Assembly: GCA_002309765.1 (NCBI GenBank)
Contig: DBXY01000063.1
Coordinates: 16,066 to 50,796 of the forward strand
Reading direction: 5' to 3'
DNA from: Verrucomicrobia bacterium UBA1200
GTDB lineage: Bacteria; Verrucomicrobiota; Kiritimatiellia; RFP12; UBA1067
Length of the DNA: 34,731 nucleotides
In this document: positions 23,149 through 32,557 of the stretch, piece after piece
Numbering within the stretch: the stretch's first letter is position 1
How the letters are laid out: every line of letters starts with the position of its first letter
Position numbers and translations under genes: made by a program
The notes under the pieces: generated by a model
The model's database searches: none
Told to the model about the DNA's origin: nothing
The model's input: only the letters and a program-made list of their open reading frames with translations

Positions 23149-24957
23149 ATGGAAAGAACCGATACCAAACTTAAAGAAGGAAGCGTGGGCGTGGTGCAAG
23201 TGCAAACGCTCAAGCTAAAGTTGCCGCCAGAGGGTTTTAAACTCGAAAAGGGCGGCGTGTTGCCGGAAATCGAGGTCGCCTACGAGCGTTGCGGCAACAT
23301 CACCCCGGACAACCGGAACGTGATTTTCGTCTGCCACGCCCTAACCGGCGATTCACACGTCGTCGGACGGTACGAGAACGACCCCATCCCAACCGGCTGG
23401 TGGGAGGGAATGATCGGTCCCGGCAAAGGGATTGACACCTCGCGATTCCAGGTAATCTGCGCCAATATTCTCGGCGGCTGCAAAGGCACCACCGGGCCAT
23501 CCTCCATCAATCCCGCCACCGGGAAACCGTACGGTTCGCAGTTCCCTAAATTCACCATCGGCGACATCGTAACCGTGCACCGCATGCTTTTGAAGCAGCT
23601 CGGCATCGAGCGGGTGGCGATACTGGTGGGCGGCAGCTTCGGCGGAATGCAAGTCATCGAATGGACCATCCGCTACCCGGATGAGATCGACAAAGCCATT
23701 ATCATCGCTTCAGCCGCCAGCCTCAACTCGCAAGCGCTGGCATTCGACGTAATCGGGCGGCAGGCGATCGTGGACGATCCGAACTGGCACGGCGGGGATT
23801 ATTACGATTGCGACCACCAGCCGACATCGGGTCTTGCCAACGCCCGAAAACTCGCGCACATCACCTACCTTTCCCAACGGCTGCTGGAGGACAAGTTCGG
23901 GCGCGAAAAACAGCAAAGCTGGATTGAGGCCGACCCCGCTTTCAAGAAAGCCATCGACCGCAACTTCGGCACGTTTTTCCAGATCGAGAGTTATCTCAAG
24001 CACCAGGGCGACAAATTCACCAACCGGTTTGACGCCAATTCATACCTGCACATCACGCTCGCGATGGACGAGTACGATCTGGCCGAACGCTACGGCGGAT
24101 TGGACAAAGCGTTCGCCGGCATCAAAGCCCAAGTGCTGATAGTGTCGCTCAGCGGCGACTGGCTGTTCACCCCGGAACAGTCCGAAGAACTGGTGACCGC
24201 GATGCTCGGACAGAAAAAGGCGGTGTCGTACTGCCATTTGGAAGCGGCGGCGGGACACGACGCGTTCCTTACCCACATCCATGACCTGAAGCGCGTGATC
24301 AGGGCGTTTACCCGCGACAACGCCGATCCCGAGAATTCGTACAAACCGAAAAATTGGGAGTTGCGCCACTACCAGAAAGTCGTCGAACTGGTTCCCGACG
24401 GCAGCCGAATACTCGACCTCGGTTGCGGAGACGGAGCCCTTTTGAACATTCTCCGGCAAAACCACAACTGCACCGGAAACGGCATCGAAATTGACGTCGA
24501 ACACATCATTGACGCCATAAGAAACGGCTGCGACGTGCTGATGGAAGATTTGGACGACGGGCTGTCGATGATTCCGGACAACTCATACGACATGGTTATC
24601 CTGAGCGAAACCCTCCAGACCATCCGCAAGCCCCGCAAACTGCTGCAGCAGATTTTGCGGGTCGCCAAAGAGGCGGTAGTGTCCTTCCCGAATTTCGCCT
24701 GCTGGGAAGTTCGCAAGCATCTGATGCTCTCCGGGAGAATGCCCAAAGGCAAACAAATCCCGTTCGAATGGTACAACACGCCCAACATCCACCTTTTCAC
24801 CCTCAAGGACTTCCTGTACCTTTGCAGCGAAGACCACATCAAGATACTGGACTTAATTCCGCTGGGGCGGGGTTTTGTCGAGAAAACGCTGTTGGGATTG
24901 GGGTTGAAAAACCTTGGCGCATCGAGGGTGATTGTGCGCATCGCCCGCGATTCTTGA
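23149..24957 (+). CDS. Homoserine O-acetyltransferase fused to MetW methyltransferase-like domain
   Basis: A 602-residue two-domain protein. Residues 1 to about 385 are MetX, an alpha/beta-hydrolase that acetylates homoserine in methionine synthesis: CHALTGDSHVVG, NILGGCKGTTGPSS, the nucleophile S163 in GGSFGGMQVIEW, D337 in LSGDWLF and H370 in AGHDAFL complete the triad. Residues about 398-602 are MetW: RILDLGCGDGALL near 421 is the SAM-binding-type loop, followed by DMVILSETLQTIRKP and VSFPNFACWEVR. MetX and MetW are usually adjacent separate genes that act together, so a fusion is functionally consistent. GGAG lies 11 nt upstream of the ATG. No stop or frameshift lies between the domains. 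Confidence 0.95.
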   Translation: MERTDTKLKEGSVGVVQVQTLKLKLPPEGFKLEKGGVLPEIEVAYERCGNITPDNRNVIFVCHALTGDSHVVGRYENDPIPTGWWEGMIGPGKGIDTSRFQVICANILGGCKGTTGPSSINPATGKPYGSQFPKFTIGDIVTVHRMLLKQLGIERVAILVGGSFGGMQVIEWTIRYPDEIDKAIIIASAASLNSQALAFDVIGRQAIVDDPNWHGGDYYDCDHQPTSGLANARKLAHITYLSQRLLEDKFGREKQQSWIEADPAFKKAIDRNFGTFFQIESYLKHQGDKFTNRFDANSYLHITLAMDEYDLAERYGGLDKAFAGIKAQVLIVSLSGDWLFTPEQSEELVTAMLGQKKAVSYCHLEAAAGHDAFLTHIHDLKRVIRAFTRDNADPENSYKPKNWELRHYQKVVELVPDGSRILDLGCGDGALLNILRQNHNCTGNGIEIDVEHIIDAIRNGCDVLMEDLDDGLSMIPDNSYDMVILSETLQTIRKPRKLLQQILRVAKEAVVSFPNFACWEVRKHLMLSGRMPKGKQIPFEWYNTPNIHLFTLKDFLYLCSEDHIKILDLIPLGRGFVEKTLLGLGLKNLGASRVIVRIARDS

Positions 24958-25025
24958 CGCAACGGACGGGTGGCCGCCGACGGACGCGCTTCGCGTTATC
25001 GCCGCGAGATCCGGAAGTTTGATGA

Positions 25026-25080
25026 AAAAACCGGATTACGCCATTTTAACCTTGTTTTAACCGCCGGTTTTTAGTACAGT
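25026..25080 (+). promoter_or_regulatory. Possible inverted repeat and promoter upstream of the ACP gene
   Basis: In the 166-bp gap after metX-metW, AAAAACCGG (25026-25034) and CCGGTTTTT (25064-25072) form a 9-bp inverted repeat with a 29-nt loop, a possible terminator. TTTTAACC occurs twice in the loop. TTGTTT (25052-25057), 17 nt, TACAGT (25075-25080) is a moderate promoter candidate for the following gene. Both assignments are uncertain and they overlap. Confidence 0.35.
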
Positions 25081-25123
25081 TTCAATCTGCTTGTTAATTG
25101 CGCATTGGATTTTGGAGCAAACC

Positions 25124-25375
25124 ATGGATAATGCCACAATTGAACAAAAACTTAAGGAAATGATTGTCGAGCGGCTGTTTCTGCAAGTCGCTCCGGCCGA
25201 CATGGATACCGATGCCTCGCTGGTCGATACCTACGGGGTTGATTCGGTTTGCCTGCTGGAGCTGGTGGTTGGCTTGGAAGACGCCTTCGGCATTGTGATT
25301 GAGGATTCCGATTTTGACGTCCGGAATTTCATATCGGTCGCGGCTTTACGCGATTTCGTGAAATCCCGGCTTTAA
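25124..25375 (+). CDS. Acyl carrier protein
   Basis: An 83-residue acidic, helical protein with the phosphopantetheine site GVDSVCLLELV; S41 is the expected attachment serine. Later residues (GLEDAFGIVIEDSDFDVRNF) match the usual helix II to III region of carrier proteins. No fatty acid or polyketide synthase genes are nearby, so its partner is unknown; it may serve a dedicated ligase or acyltransferase elsewhere, or be an accessory ACP. ATG 25124 is chosen because GGAG (about 25114) precedes it; the frame is open 33 bp further upstream but without a ribosome site. Confidence 0.88.
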   Translation: MDNATIEQKLKEMIVERLFLQVAPADMDTDASLVDTYGVDSVCLLELVVGLEDAFGIVIEDSDFDVRNFISVAALRDFVKSRL

Positions 25376-25412
25376 TACCGCCACATTTCAACCGCTTAAT
25401 GGAGAATTTGCT

Positions 25413-25910
<498 letters not shown>

Positions 25911-25914
25911 ATCC

Positions 25915-26580
25915 ATGATCCCCAAAGCGTTCATATTCGACCTTGACGGAACGTTGGTCGATACCGAGGAGCTTTGGGCGGAAGCGATTAGCCAATACCT
26001 AGCCGATGGCGGCGCGACCGCCACCGCCGGCGAGGTTGTACAGGTGGTTTTCGGGCATTCCTGGCTGGATATCCACGCCGATCTGCGTCGGCTCTACCCC
26101 AAAGCCGTTCCGGCATCCGCCGCGCAGACCGCGCTGGAGTTGCGACCTTACTACCTGCGGCTTCAGGACGACCCGCACCGCATAATCATCGAATCTTCGG
26201 TGGTGGTGCTCAAACGCCTCGCAAAACTTGCCCCGGCAATCATCGTTTCCGGCTCGCCGCACCGCGATGTCGAAGCGGCGGTGGACTTAATCGACGCCAG
26301 AGCGGAAATCCGATTTGTGCTCGGAGCGGAGGATTACCGCCGCGGGAAACCGGCACCGGACGGATTCCTTTCCGGCGCGCAACGTTTGGGAGTGCCGCCA
26401 GCGGATTGCGTAGTGTTTGAAGACTCCCCGTCCGGCGTGGCTTCGGCGAAAGCCGCCGGAATGCGTTGCGTGGCGCTCGACCGTAACGGTTTCTGTACCG
26501 AACAGCTTCAGGCGGCGGACTTGGTGGTGCCGTCACTGGAAGACTACCGCCCCACCGAATCACCACAGGTGTTCCCATGA
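25915..26580 (+). CDS. HAD-superfamily phosphatase (beta-phosphoglucomutase/gph-like)
   Basis: A 221-residue HAD hydrolase. Motif I is FDLDGTLVDTEE with nucleophile D9 and acid D11. Motif II is IVSGSP, motif III lies in RRGKPAPDGF, and motif IV is VFEDSPSGVASAKAAGM. The pattern fits the phosphoglycolate phosphatase / beta-phosphoglucomutase / 2-deoxyglucose-6-phosphatase subfamily; the substrate cannot be assigned. I chose ATG 25915, 4 bp after the ychJ-like stop. The frame is open further upstream inside that gene, but those residues are low-complexity and do not fit the family. The end overlaps the nth start by 4 bp (ATGA). Confidence 0.9.
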   Translation: MIPKAFIFDLDGTLVDTEELWAEAISQYLADGGATATAGEVVQVVFGHSWLDIHADLRRLYPKAVPASAAQTALELRPYYLRLQDDPHRIIIESSVVVLKRLAKLAPAIIVSGSPHRDVEAAVDLIDARAEIRFVLGAEDYRRGKPAPDGFLSGAQRLGVPPADCVVFEDSPSGVASAKAAGMRCVALDRNGFCTEQLQAADLVVPSLEDYRPTESPQVFP

Positions 26581-27215
26581 CCATAAAAGACATCCCTGCC
26601 GTAAACCGGCTTCTGAAGCGTGAATTTGAAAACGCCGGGGCCCCGATTATCGAGCTGATCGCCGCGCAAACCAACGACCCGTTTCAGGTTTTGGTCGGAA
26701 CCATATTAAGCGCCAGAACCAAAGACGCCTGCACCGCCGGGGCGTGCCGCCGGCTTTTCGCGGTGGCTACCACCCCGGAAGATTTGGACCAAATACCGCA
26801 AGAAACGCTGGAGAAACTGATTTTCCCCGTCGGTTTTTTCCGTGACAAAGCCCGCCACCTAAAAGCGTTACCGGCGGCACTACGCGAAAAATTCGGCGGA
26901 GTCCTGCCGCACACCGTTGAAGAGCTTTGCGAACTGCCGGGAGTGGGCCGCAAAACCGCCAACCTGGTGGTGGCGGTCGGTTTCGACCTGCCCGCCATTT
27001 GCGTTGACGTGCACGTGCACCGCATCACCAACCGGTTGGGATTAATCAAAACCAAAACCCCGTACGACACCGAAATGGCGCTCCGCGCGACCTTACCCAA
27101 ACGCTATTGGAAAACCTGGAATTCCTATCTGGTCTCCTTTGGGCAAACCCGTTGCGCCCCGCGTAACCCGCGCTGCGACGGATGCCCGATCCGGCAATTC
27201 TGCGAAAACCGGTAA
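26577..27215 (+). CDS. nth: Endonuclease III (DNA glycosylase/AP lyase)
   Basis: A 212-residue base-excision repair enzyme for oxidised pyrimidines. The helix-hairpin-helix is LPGVGRKTANLVV; K126 is the catalytic lysine and D144 in CVDVHVHRITNRLGL the catalytic aspartate, 18 residues apart as in E. coli (K120, D138). Four cysteines near the C-terminus have the C-x6-C-x2-C-x5-C spacing (CAPRNPRCDGCPIRQFC) that holds a [4Fe-4S] cluster. The gene is translationally coupled to the HAD gene through an ATGA overlap. Confidence 0.96.
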   Translation: MTIKDIPAVNRLLKREFENAGAPIIELIAAQTNDPFQVLVGTILSARTKDACTAGACRRLFAVATTPEDLDQIPQETLEKLIFPVGFFRDKARHLKALPAALREKFGGVLPHTVEELCELPGVGRKTANLVVAVGFDLPAICVDVHVHRITNRLGLIKTKTPYDTEMALRATLPKRYWKTWNSYLVSFGQTRCAPRNPRCDGCPIRQFCENR

Positions 27216-27242
27216 AACGATTTTTCACAAAATAGATTTTCT

Positions 27243-27285
27243 CATTGCCCTTGCGGTTTTTTTTGTTGTATAATACAGGGCAATG
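27243..27285 (+). promoter_or_regulatory. Promoter flanked by inverted repeats, upstream of the giant surface protein
   Basis: TATAAT (27269-27274) with TTGCCC (27245-27250) 18 nt upstream. The element lies between CATTGCCC (27243-27250) and its exact inverse GGGCAATG (27278-27285), a layout that would suit a regulator binding across the promoter. About 160 bp of untranslated sequence would precede the start at 27444. Confidence 0.5.
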
Positions 27286-27443
27286 GGCATTGTTTTGCGG
27301 GAGTATGTTGCCAAGAACTTGCTTGTCCCGTTGATTCAGGAGACAAACGTGTTGGCAAGCGCTCCGCCTGCGATGTGCGCGGGAATGTAAATGAGGATAA
27401 CCACCTAACCACCCAACTTATAGGCCGGAAAGGACTATCATCC

Positions 27444-30400
27444 ATGAAGAAATTCATCATAACGGTATTCGCGGCCCTGCTGGCCGCCATCCCCGCCCGC
27501 GCCACGACGTTCATTAAGGACGTGATGCTCATCGGCGGCACACGGGCCGAGACAAGCACGCTGAGGAGCTCGCTCGCCGCGCAGGGCTGGACGTTCATCA
27601 ACTATGACCTTAACAAGGGCTGCGGCAGTTCAAGCGACTACGTCTATCTACTCTATAAGGCCGAGGAGAACACCGACGGCGTGAACTGGGGCTACATAAC
27701 CGACTTCATCATCCACGAGGAGAAGAATCCGCCATCCACCCTCACCCACAACGGGCGACTGTATTACAAGGCCCCCTATGACGGCGGCGACTGGTTCGTG
27801 TCCCACTACGGCGACCTCAATTCCAACAGCAGCGGCGCCTACATCTACCTCTACTACACCAAAGCCCACTTCCCCGACAACCGCGCCGTCACCTCCATCA
27901 CCATCAACGCCACGTCCTCCGGCGCCGTGGGGTGGGACGGAAACAGCAGCAGCCCCGCCGACCTCAACAAAGGCTGCGGCTCCGACACCCCCTACATTTA
28001 CATGCACTTCACCACCGCCACCGCCACCAGCAACCAGCCGCAGGCCAACCTCGAAGCCTGCACCGCCGGCAAGTACCAGCTTTCCGTCAGCGGATGGGCC
28101 TACGACCCCGACATCACCGCGCACTCCATCGGCGTGCAGGTCAAAATCTACCAGAACGACGGCACCACCCTCTACCGGACTGAGAACCTGACCGCCAACC
28201 AGGCCAACGCCAACGCCGGAGTGAGCGGCAACCACGGCTTCGCGGCCACCTTCACCGACATACCCGCTGCCACTTACAAAGTGAAGCTCTATGCCATCGA
28301 CTACAACGGCGACGGCGACACGCAGATTGGCGCGACGCAGACCGTCACCGTCACAGGCTCCCAGCCCAGCGGGCGCATCGATGCCTGCGCGGGCGGCGAG
28401 GGCCAAATCACCATCAGCGGATGGGCCTATGACCCCGATGCCACCACCGAGTCCATCGGCGTACAGGTCAAGGTCTATCAGAGTAACGGCACCACGCTCT
28501 ACAAGCAGGAAAGCCTCAACGCCGACCGCCCCCGCGACGACGTGAACAACACGTACCACATCACTGGCCAGCACGGCTACTCCGCCACCATCGACATTGC
28601 CGCCGCTGGCACCTACAAGGTGAAGGTCTATGCCATCGACTACAACGGCGACGGCAATCCGCAGATAGGCTCCACGCAGACCGTCACCGTGACGCCCAAG
28701 CCGATAACGGTGACAATAGGCGACGAAGCTTTTACATCTTATAGATTTCCCTTCGTCATGAATGAGAATTATTCCATCACGGAGCAAATCTACACCGCCG
28801 AGGAGATAGGGATGGCGGGCACCATCACCTCCATCGCCTTCCAATATGCCAGTTCAGGGGCTTTCTCCATGAGCGGTGTGCAGGTCTATTTGAAGCACAC
28901 TGACAAGAACAACTTCGATGACTATAGCATGGTGTCACTCAGCGAAGACGACAAGGTGTTCGAGGGAACATTCTCTGCCACGGGTACAGGCTGGGCGACC
29001 ATCACATTAGACACGCCCTTTGAGTATGACGGCAACAGCAATCTTCTAATCGCCTGTGAAGATCCCACAGAGGGCCGTTTTGGAACAGACTACGGGTTCT
29101 TTGTGCATAATACAAGGAACACGATGAGCATCGACATTTATGGATTTTTGAATGAGATCTGGGGAAAGGTTAAATGGGATTTCCGCAATACCTTACGCCT
29201 TACCATCACGCCGAGTGCTTTCCTCAATCCTGAAAACCTCGCTGTGAGCAGTTGTACTGAGCAGACAGCCACGCTGACATGGACGCGACCAGTGACAGCC
29301 AACAACGTCACGGGCTATGCCTACCAGTACAAGAGGGCGGGCGATGTGTCCTGGTCTGCCGAAATGACGACGACCGCCACTTCTGTTACCCTAAGCGGAC
29401 TAACAGTCGGCACCAACTACGACTTCCGCATGCGGACGCTCTACGGCAGCAATAAGAGCAGTTATCAGATTCTCCACTTCGCCACCGTCACACCATTACC
29501 CTATGAGTGCGGCTTCGAGAACGGCTTGGAGTGCTGGAGTATGGTGGATGTCTATAACTATACGGGAATCGACGCTAACGCCAAACACGACGGTGAATAT
29601 GGTTTCAAATTTAATGATTTTACTGACAATCTTAAGCCCCAATACCTCATCTCCCCGCGCTTTGCCAGCGATAATGCTGTCGTGTTGTCGTTCTACTACC
29701 GTAATTATGCATGGCAACAGCAAGAAACATTCCAAGTAGGCTACTCCACCACATCCAACGACATCAGTGCCTTCACCTGGGGCGAGGAGATTACGGCTAC
29801 CGGCGAGAACTGGGCGAAGTACGAAAAGAACTTCCCTGTGGGTGCCAGATTTTTTGCCATCAAGTATATCTCAAATAATTTTTTTCTTTTCTTGGACGAC
29901 TTCAGCATTGAGGAGAATTCCACCTATGCCAAGCCCACCAGCGTGGCCGTAAGCAACCTGACCGACACGAGCGCCACGCTGACGTGGACGGCTCCCGACG
30001 GCTCGCCCACGGGCTATGCCTACCAGTACAGAAGGCAGGGCGATGCGTCGTGGTCGGCAGAGACCAACGTGAGCGGCACGTCCGTCACCCTGAGTAACCT
30101 GCCCGCCAACACCTCCTACGACTTCCGCGTGAAAGCCCGTTACTCCGGAGGCAATACCAGCAACTACGTAACCGTCAGGTTCATGACCGAGGCTGCGATG
30201 GTGAGCCTGCCCTTTACCGAAGGCTTCGAGAACGGCATGGGCGGCTGGCGCATCGTGGACGGCCTAACACAGACAGGCATTAGCGCGAACAACGTGCGCA
30301 ATGGCAGCAACAGCTTCATGTTCATTTATGACGCAGCCGAGAAACCTCAATACCTGATGTCGCCGTGGCTCAACGGCAGCGCGGACATGAACGTGTCATT

Positions 30401-32378
30401 CTGGTATGCCAATGGAACGGTAGATAATACCAGCTATCGTGCCAGTTTCCAGGTGGGCTACTCCACCACGAGCAGAGACCCGTCTGCCTTCACTTGGAGC
30501 GAACAAATCAAGAGTAGCAATGTGTGGCGGCAATACTCCGCCAGCTTCCCCGCAGGTACCAGGTTCGTCGCTGTGAAATGGACGGGCGGCTACTGGCTCT
30601 ATCTCGACGACTTCGGTTTCAACGGGCCTCCCACAACGCTGAGCAGTGCCGACGACTGGAACCTGCTGGCCCATTGCGTGGAAGGAGGATGGACGGCAGA
30701 AGGCGTGACCATCAAGATGACGGACGACTTCACGGCAACGAAGATGATAGGCAACGCCGAGCACCCCTTCCGCGGCACGTTCGACGGGCAGGGACACACG
30801 CTGACGCTCGACATCAGCAGCTCGGGACGTGTGGCACCGTTCCTCGAAATAAACGGGGCGACCATCAAGAACCTGAAGGTCACGGGCAGAATGATAGCCG
30901 GTGGTGTGGCATACAGCGGTGGACTGGTAGGCTGGGTTGCCGGGGGTGCCAACCTGATACAGAACTGCGTGGTGGATACGCTCATCGGCATGTCACACAC
31001 AGACGGCGGCGGCATCGTGGGCTATGACAACAGTGCCGCGATAACCATTGAAGGCTGCGTGTTCACGGGCAACCTCTACAGCAACAGCTCAAGTATGGGC
31101 GGAGCAATGTACGCAACCAGCCTTCTTGGCGGAACTGTCGGTAACACCTCCACGGTTATACTAAAGAACTGTTTAGACGCCAGCAACATGACAGGACCTT
31201 TGGTACGTGGCTTGGCTGATGCAATAAATTGCTATTATACCCGATACGACAAATCGTCTCAGGGTATTTCGGGGGGGTGGATTTCTCCTGCACGCTACGC
31301 CTACAGCTTCGCCACACCGCCCATCAACATCGGCGAGGCAAGCACGGACTACGGCTTTGTTCAGGCCTACACCAATGGTCTGAAGTACGACGGGAAATAC
31401 TATATGTCACCCGATGACATCAACCTGGCCGATGCCTCGGACAACACCACTGCCCTCAGCAACAAAGACGGTTACTTCGCCACCGTGGTGCTGTTAGGAA
31501 GGATACTCTACAAAGACGGCGATTGGAACACCATCGTGCTGCCGTTCGACTTGGCACTCAGCGGTAGCCCACTCGACGGCGACGGCGTGGACGTGCGGAC
31601 ACTTGACAACTCCGACTTCGACAGCACCAACGGCACACTGACGCTGAACTTCACCGCCAAGGGAGCTGTCACCGAGATTGAGGCAGGGAAGCCCTACATC
31701 ATCCGTTGGAACAAGGCCGACGGCTATGACGAGGCCCCCGATTATACCCGCGACATCGTTCGCCCCGTGTTCAAGGGCGTCACCGTCAGCACCGCCACCG
31801 CCAACGTCGAGACAGCCAGCGCGGACTTCATCGGCAACTTCTCGCCCGTCGCCCTCGCGGCCGGCGACAAAACAGCGCTCTATCTCGGCGGCACCAACAC
31901 CTTCAGCCAGCCCGGCGCCGCCACTACCGTCAATTCCTGTCGCGCGTATTTCCGCCTGAAAGGCGGACTCCGTGCGGGGCGCGAGGTGAAACGTTGCGTG
32001 TTGAACCTGGGCGGTGAAACGATCACGGGCGAATTCCCGTCCCCTTACGAACTTTGGTCTGCCGCGAGCGGACTCGGCGCGTGGAACGCGACGGACGCCA
32101 GCGGCATCCACAACGTCTTCCGCTACGCCTTCGGCAAGCCGACGGGCGCGTTCACCGACCCGCCGCTCATCTCGATCTCGTTTGAGAACGGGCAAGTGGT
32201 GATCACCACCCCACCGCTGGTGAACACGGAGGGCTTCACCTTCAGCATCCTCGCCACCGACACGCCCGACGGTACAGACGCCTCCGCCACCTATTCTCTC
32301 AACGCATCGGGAAAGACGGTGATTGACGAAACCGGTAAGACGAAACGCTTCTTCAGGCTAAAAGCAAAGGAGAAATGA
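27444..32378 (+). CDS. Giant secreted modular surface protein (MABP-like, GWAYDPD repeats, FN3, MAM-like, GLUG-like)
   Basis: A 1644-residue secreted protein. A signal peptide (MKKFIITVFAALLAAIPARA) is followed by a region with two DLNKGCG motifs resembling MABP/beta-prism domains (about 21-195). Two roughly 100-residue GWAYDPD repeats come next (about 200-415). A Bacteroidetes-style domain with EQIYTAEEIGMAGTITSIAF follows (about 430-590). Two fibronectin type III plus choice-of-anchor J (MAM-like) pairs follow: TLTWTAP and GYAYQY, then GFENGLECW and GFENGMGGW. A beta-helix stretch resembling GLUG repeats (FRGTFDGQGHTLTL, GGLVGWVAGG) spans about 1100-1290. The last 100 residues end KTKRFFRLKAKEK, possibly a conserved sorting or anchoring domain. 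No enzymatic motif is visible; adhesion or glycan binding is inferred. ATG 27444 has AAAGGA upstream and begins the signal peptide; the frame is open 69 bp upstream without these. Confidence 0.8.
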   Translation: MKKFIITVFAALLAAIPARATTFIKDVMLIGGTRAETSTLRSSLAAQGWTFINYDLNKGCGSSSDYVYLLYKAEENTDGVNWGYITDFIIHEEKNPPSTLTHNGRLYYKAPYDGGDWFVSHYGDLNSNSSGAYIYLYYTKAHFPDNRAVTSITINATSSGAVGWDGNSSSPADLNKGCGSDTPYIYMHFTTATATSNQPQANLEACTAGKYQLSVSGWAYDPDITAHSIGVQVKIYQNDGTTLYRTENLTANQANANAGVSGNHGFAATFTDIPAATYKVKLYAIDYNGDGDTQIGATQTVTVTGSQPSGRIDACAGGEGQITISGWAYDPDATTESIGVQVKVYQSNGTTLYKQESLNADRPRDDVNNTYHITGQHGYSATIDIAAAGTYKVKVYAIDYNGDGNPQIGSTQTVTVTPKPITVTIGDEAFTSYRFPFVMNENYSITEQIYTAEEIGMAGTITSIAFQYASSGAFSMSGVQVYLKHTDKNNFDDYSMVSLSEDDKVFEGTFSATGTGWATITLDTPFEYDGNSNLLIACEDPTEGRFGTDYGFFVHNTRNTMSIDIYGFLNEIWGKVKWDFRNTLRLTITPSAFLNPENLAVSSCTEQTATLTWTRPVTANNVTGYAYQYKRAGDVSWSAEMTTTATSVTLSGLTVGTNYDFRMRTLYGSNKSSYQILHFATVTPLPYECGFENGLECWSMVDVYNYTGIDANAKHDGEYGFKFNDFTDNLKPQYLISPRFASDNAVVLSFYYRNYAWQQQETFQVGYSTTSNDISAFTWGEEITATGENWAKYEKNFPVGARFFAIKYISNNFFLFLDDFSIEENSTYAKPTSVAVSNLTDTSATLTWTAPDGSPTGYAYQYRRQGDASWSAETNVSGTSVTLSNLPANTSYDFRVKARYSGGNTSNYVTVRFMTEAAMVSLPFTEGFENGMGGWRIVDGLTQTGISANNVRNGSNSFMFIYDAAEKPQYLMSPWLNGSADMNVSFWYANGTVDNTSYRASFQVGYSTTSRDPSAFTWSEQIKSSNVWRQYSASFPAGTRFVAVKWTGGYWLYLDDFGFNGPPTTLSSADDWNLLAHCVEGGWTAEGVTIKMTDDFTATKMIGNAEHPFRGTFDGQGHTLTLDISSSGRVAPFLEINGATIKNLKVTGRMIAGGVAYSGGLVGWVAGGANLIQNCVVDTLIGMSHTDGGGIVGYDNSAAITIEGCVFTGNLYSNSSSMGGAMYATSLLGGTVGNTSTVILKNCLDASNMTGPLVRGLADAINCYYTRYDKSSQGISGGWISPARYAYSFATPPINIGEASTDYGFVQAYTNGLKYDGKYYMSPDDINLADASDNTTALSNKDGYFATVVLLGRILYKDGDWNTIVLPFDLALSGSPLDGDGVDVRTLDNSDFDSTNGTLTLNFTAKGAVTEIEAGKPYIIRWNKADGYDEAPDYTRDIVRPVFKGVTVSTATANVETASADFIGNFSPVALAAGDKTALYLGGTNTFSQPGAATTVNSCRAYFRLKGGLRAGREVKRCVLNLGGETITGEFPSPYELWSAASGLGAWNATDASGIHNVFRYAFGKPTGAFTDPPLISISFENGQVVITTPPLVNTEGFTFSILATDTPDGTDASATYSLNASGKTVIDETGKTKRFFRLKAKEK
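28041..28693 (+). repeat. Tandem intragenic repeat encoding two GWAYDPD modules
   Basis: Two consecutive units (about 28041-28354 and 28367-28693) encode near-identical modules: SGWAYDPD, SIGVQVK, LYAIDYNGDG or VYAIDYNGDG, and QIG(A/S)TQTVTVT. The stretch encoding YAIDYNGDG is the same in both at the DNA level, which suggests recent duplication or homogenisation. Unit number could vary by recombination. Confidence 0.85.
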
Positions 32379-32557
32379 GGAATGTCCCACGCGAAGTGCG
32401 CGAAGTCCACGAAGGAGAAGAGAGTATGCAAATCGAAGAAATAGGAAAAGACCTGCGGATTCGTTTTCAACAGTATCCAGCGTGGAGCAAACAGCCTATG
32501 AAAACAACTTCGTGTAAAGAAAACCATCGACACCACCTCCAAAGGAGAACGCCAACT

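Noticed and set aside
27648..28844. 398-codon frame opposite the N-terminal part of the giant surface gene
   Set aside because: A low-complexity Val/Gly/Asp-rich shadow of the repeated coding sequence.
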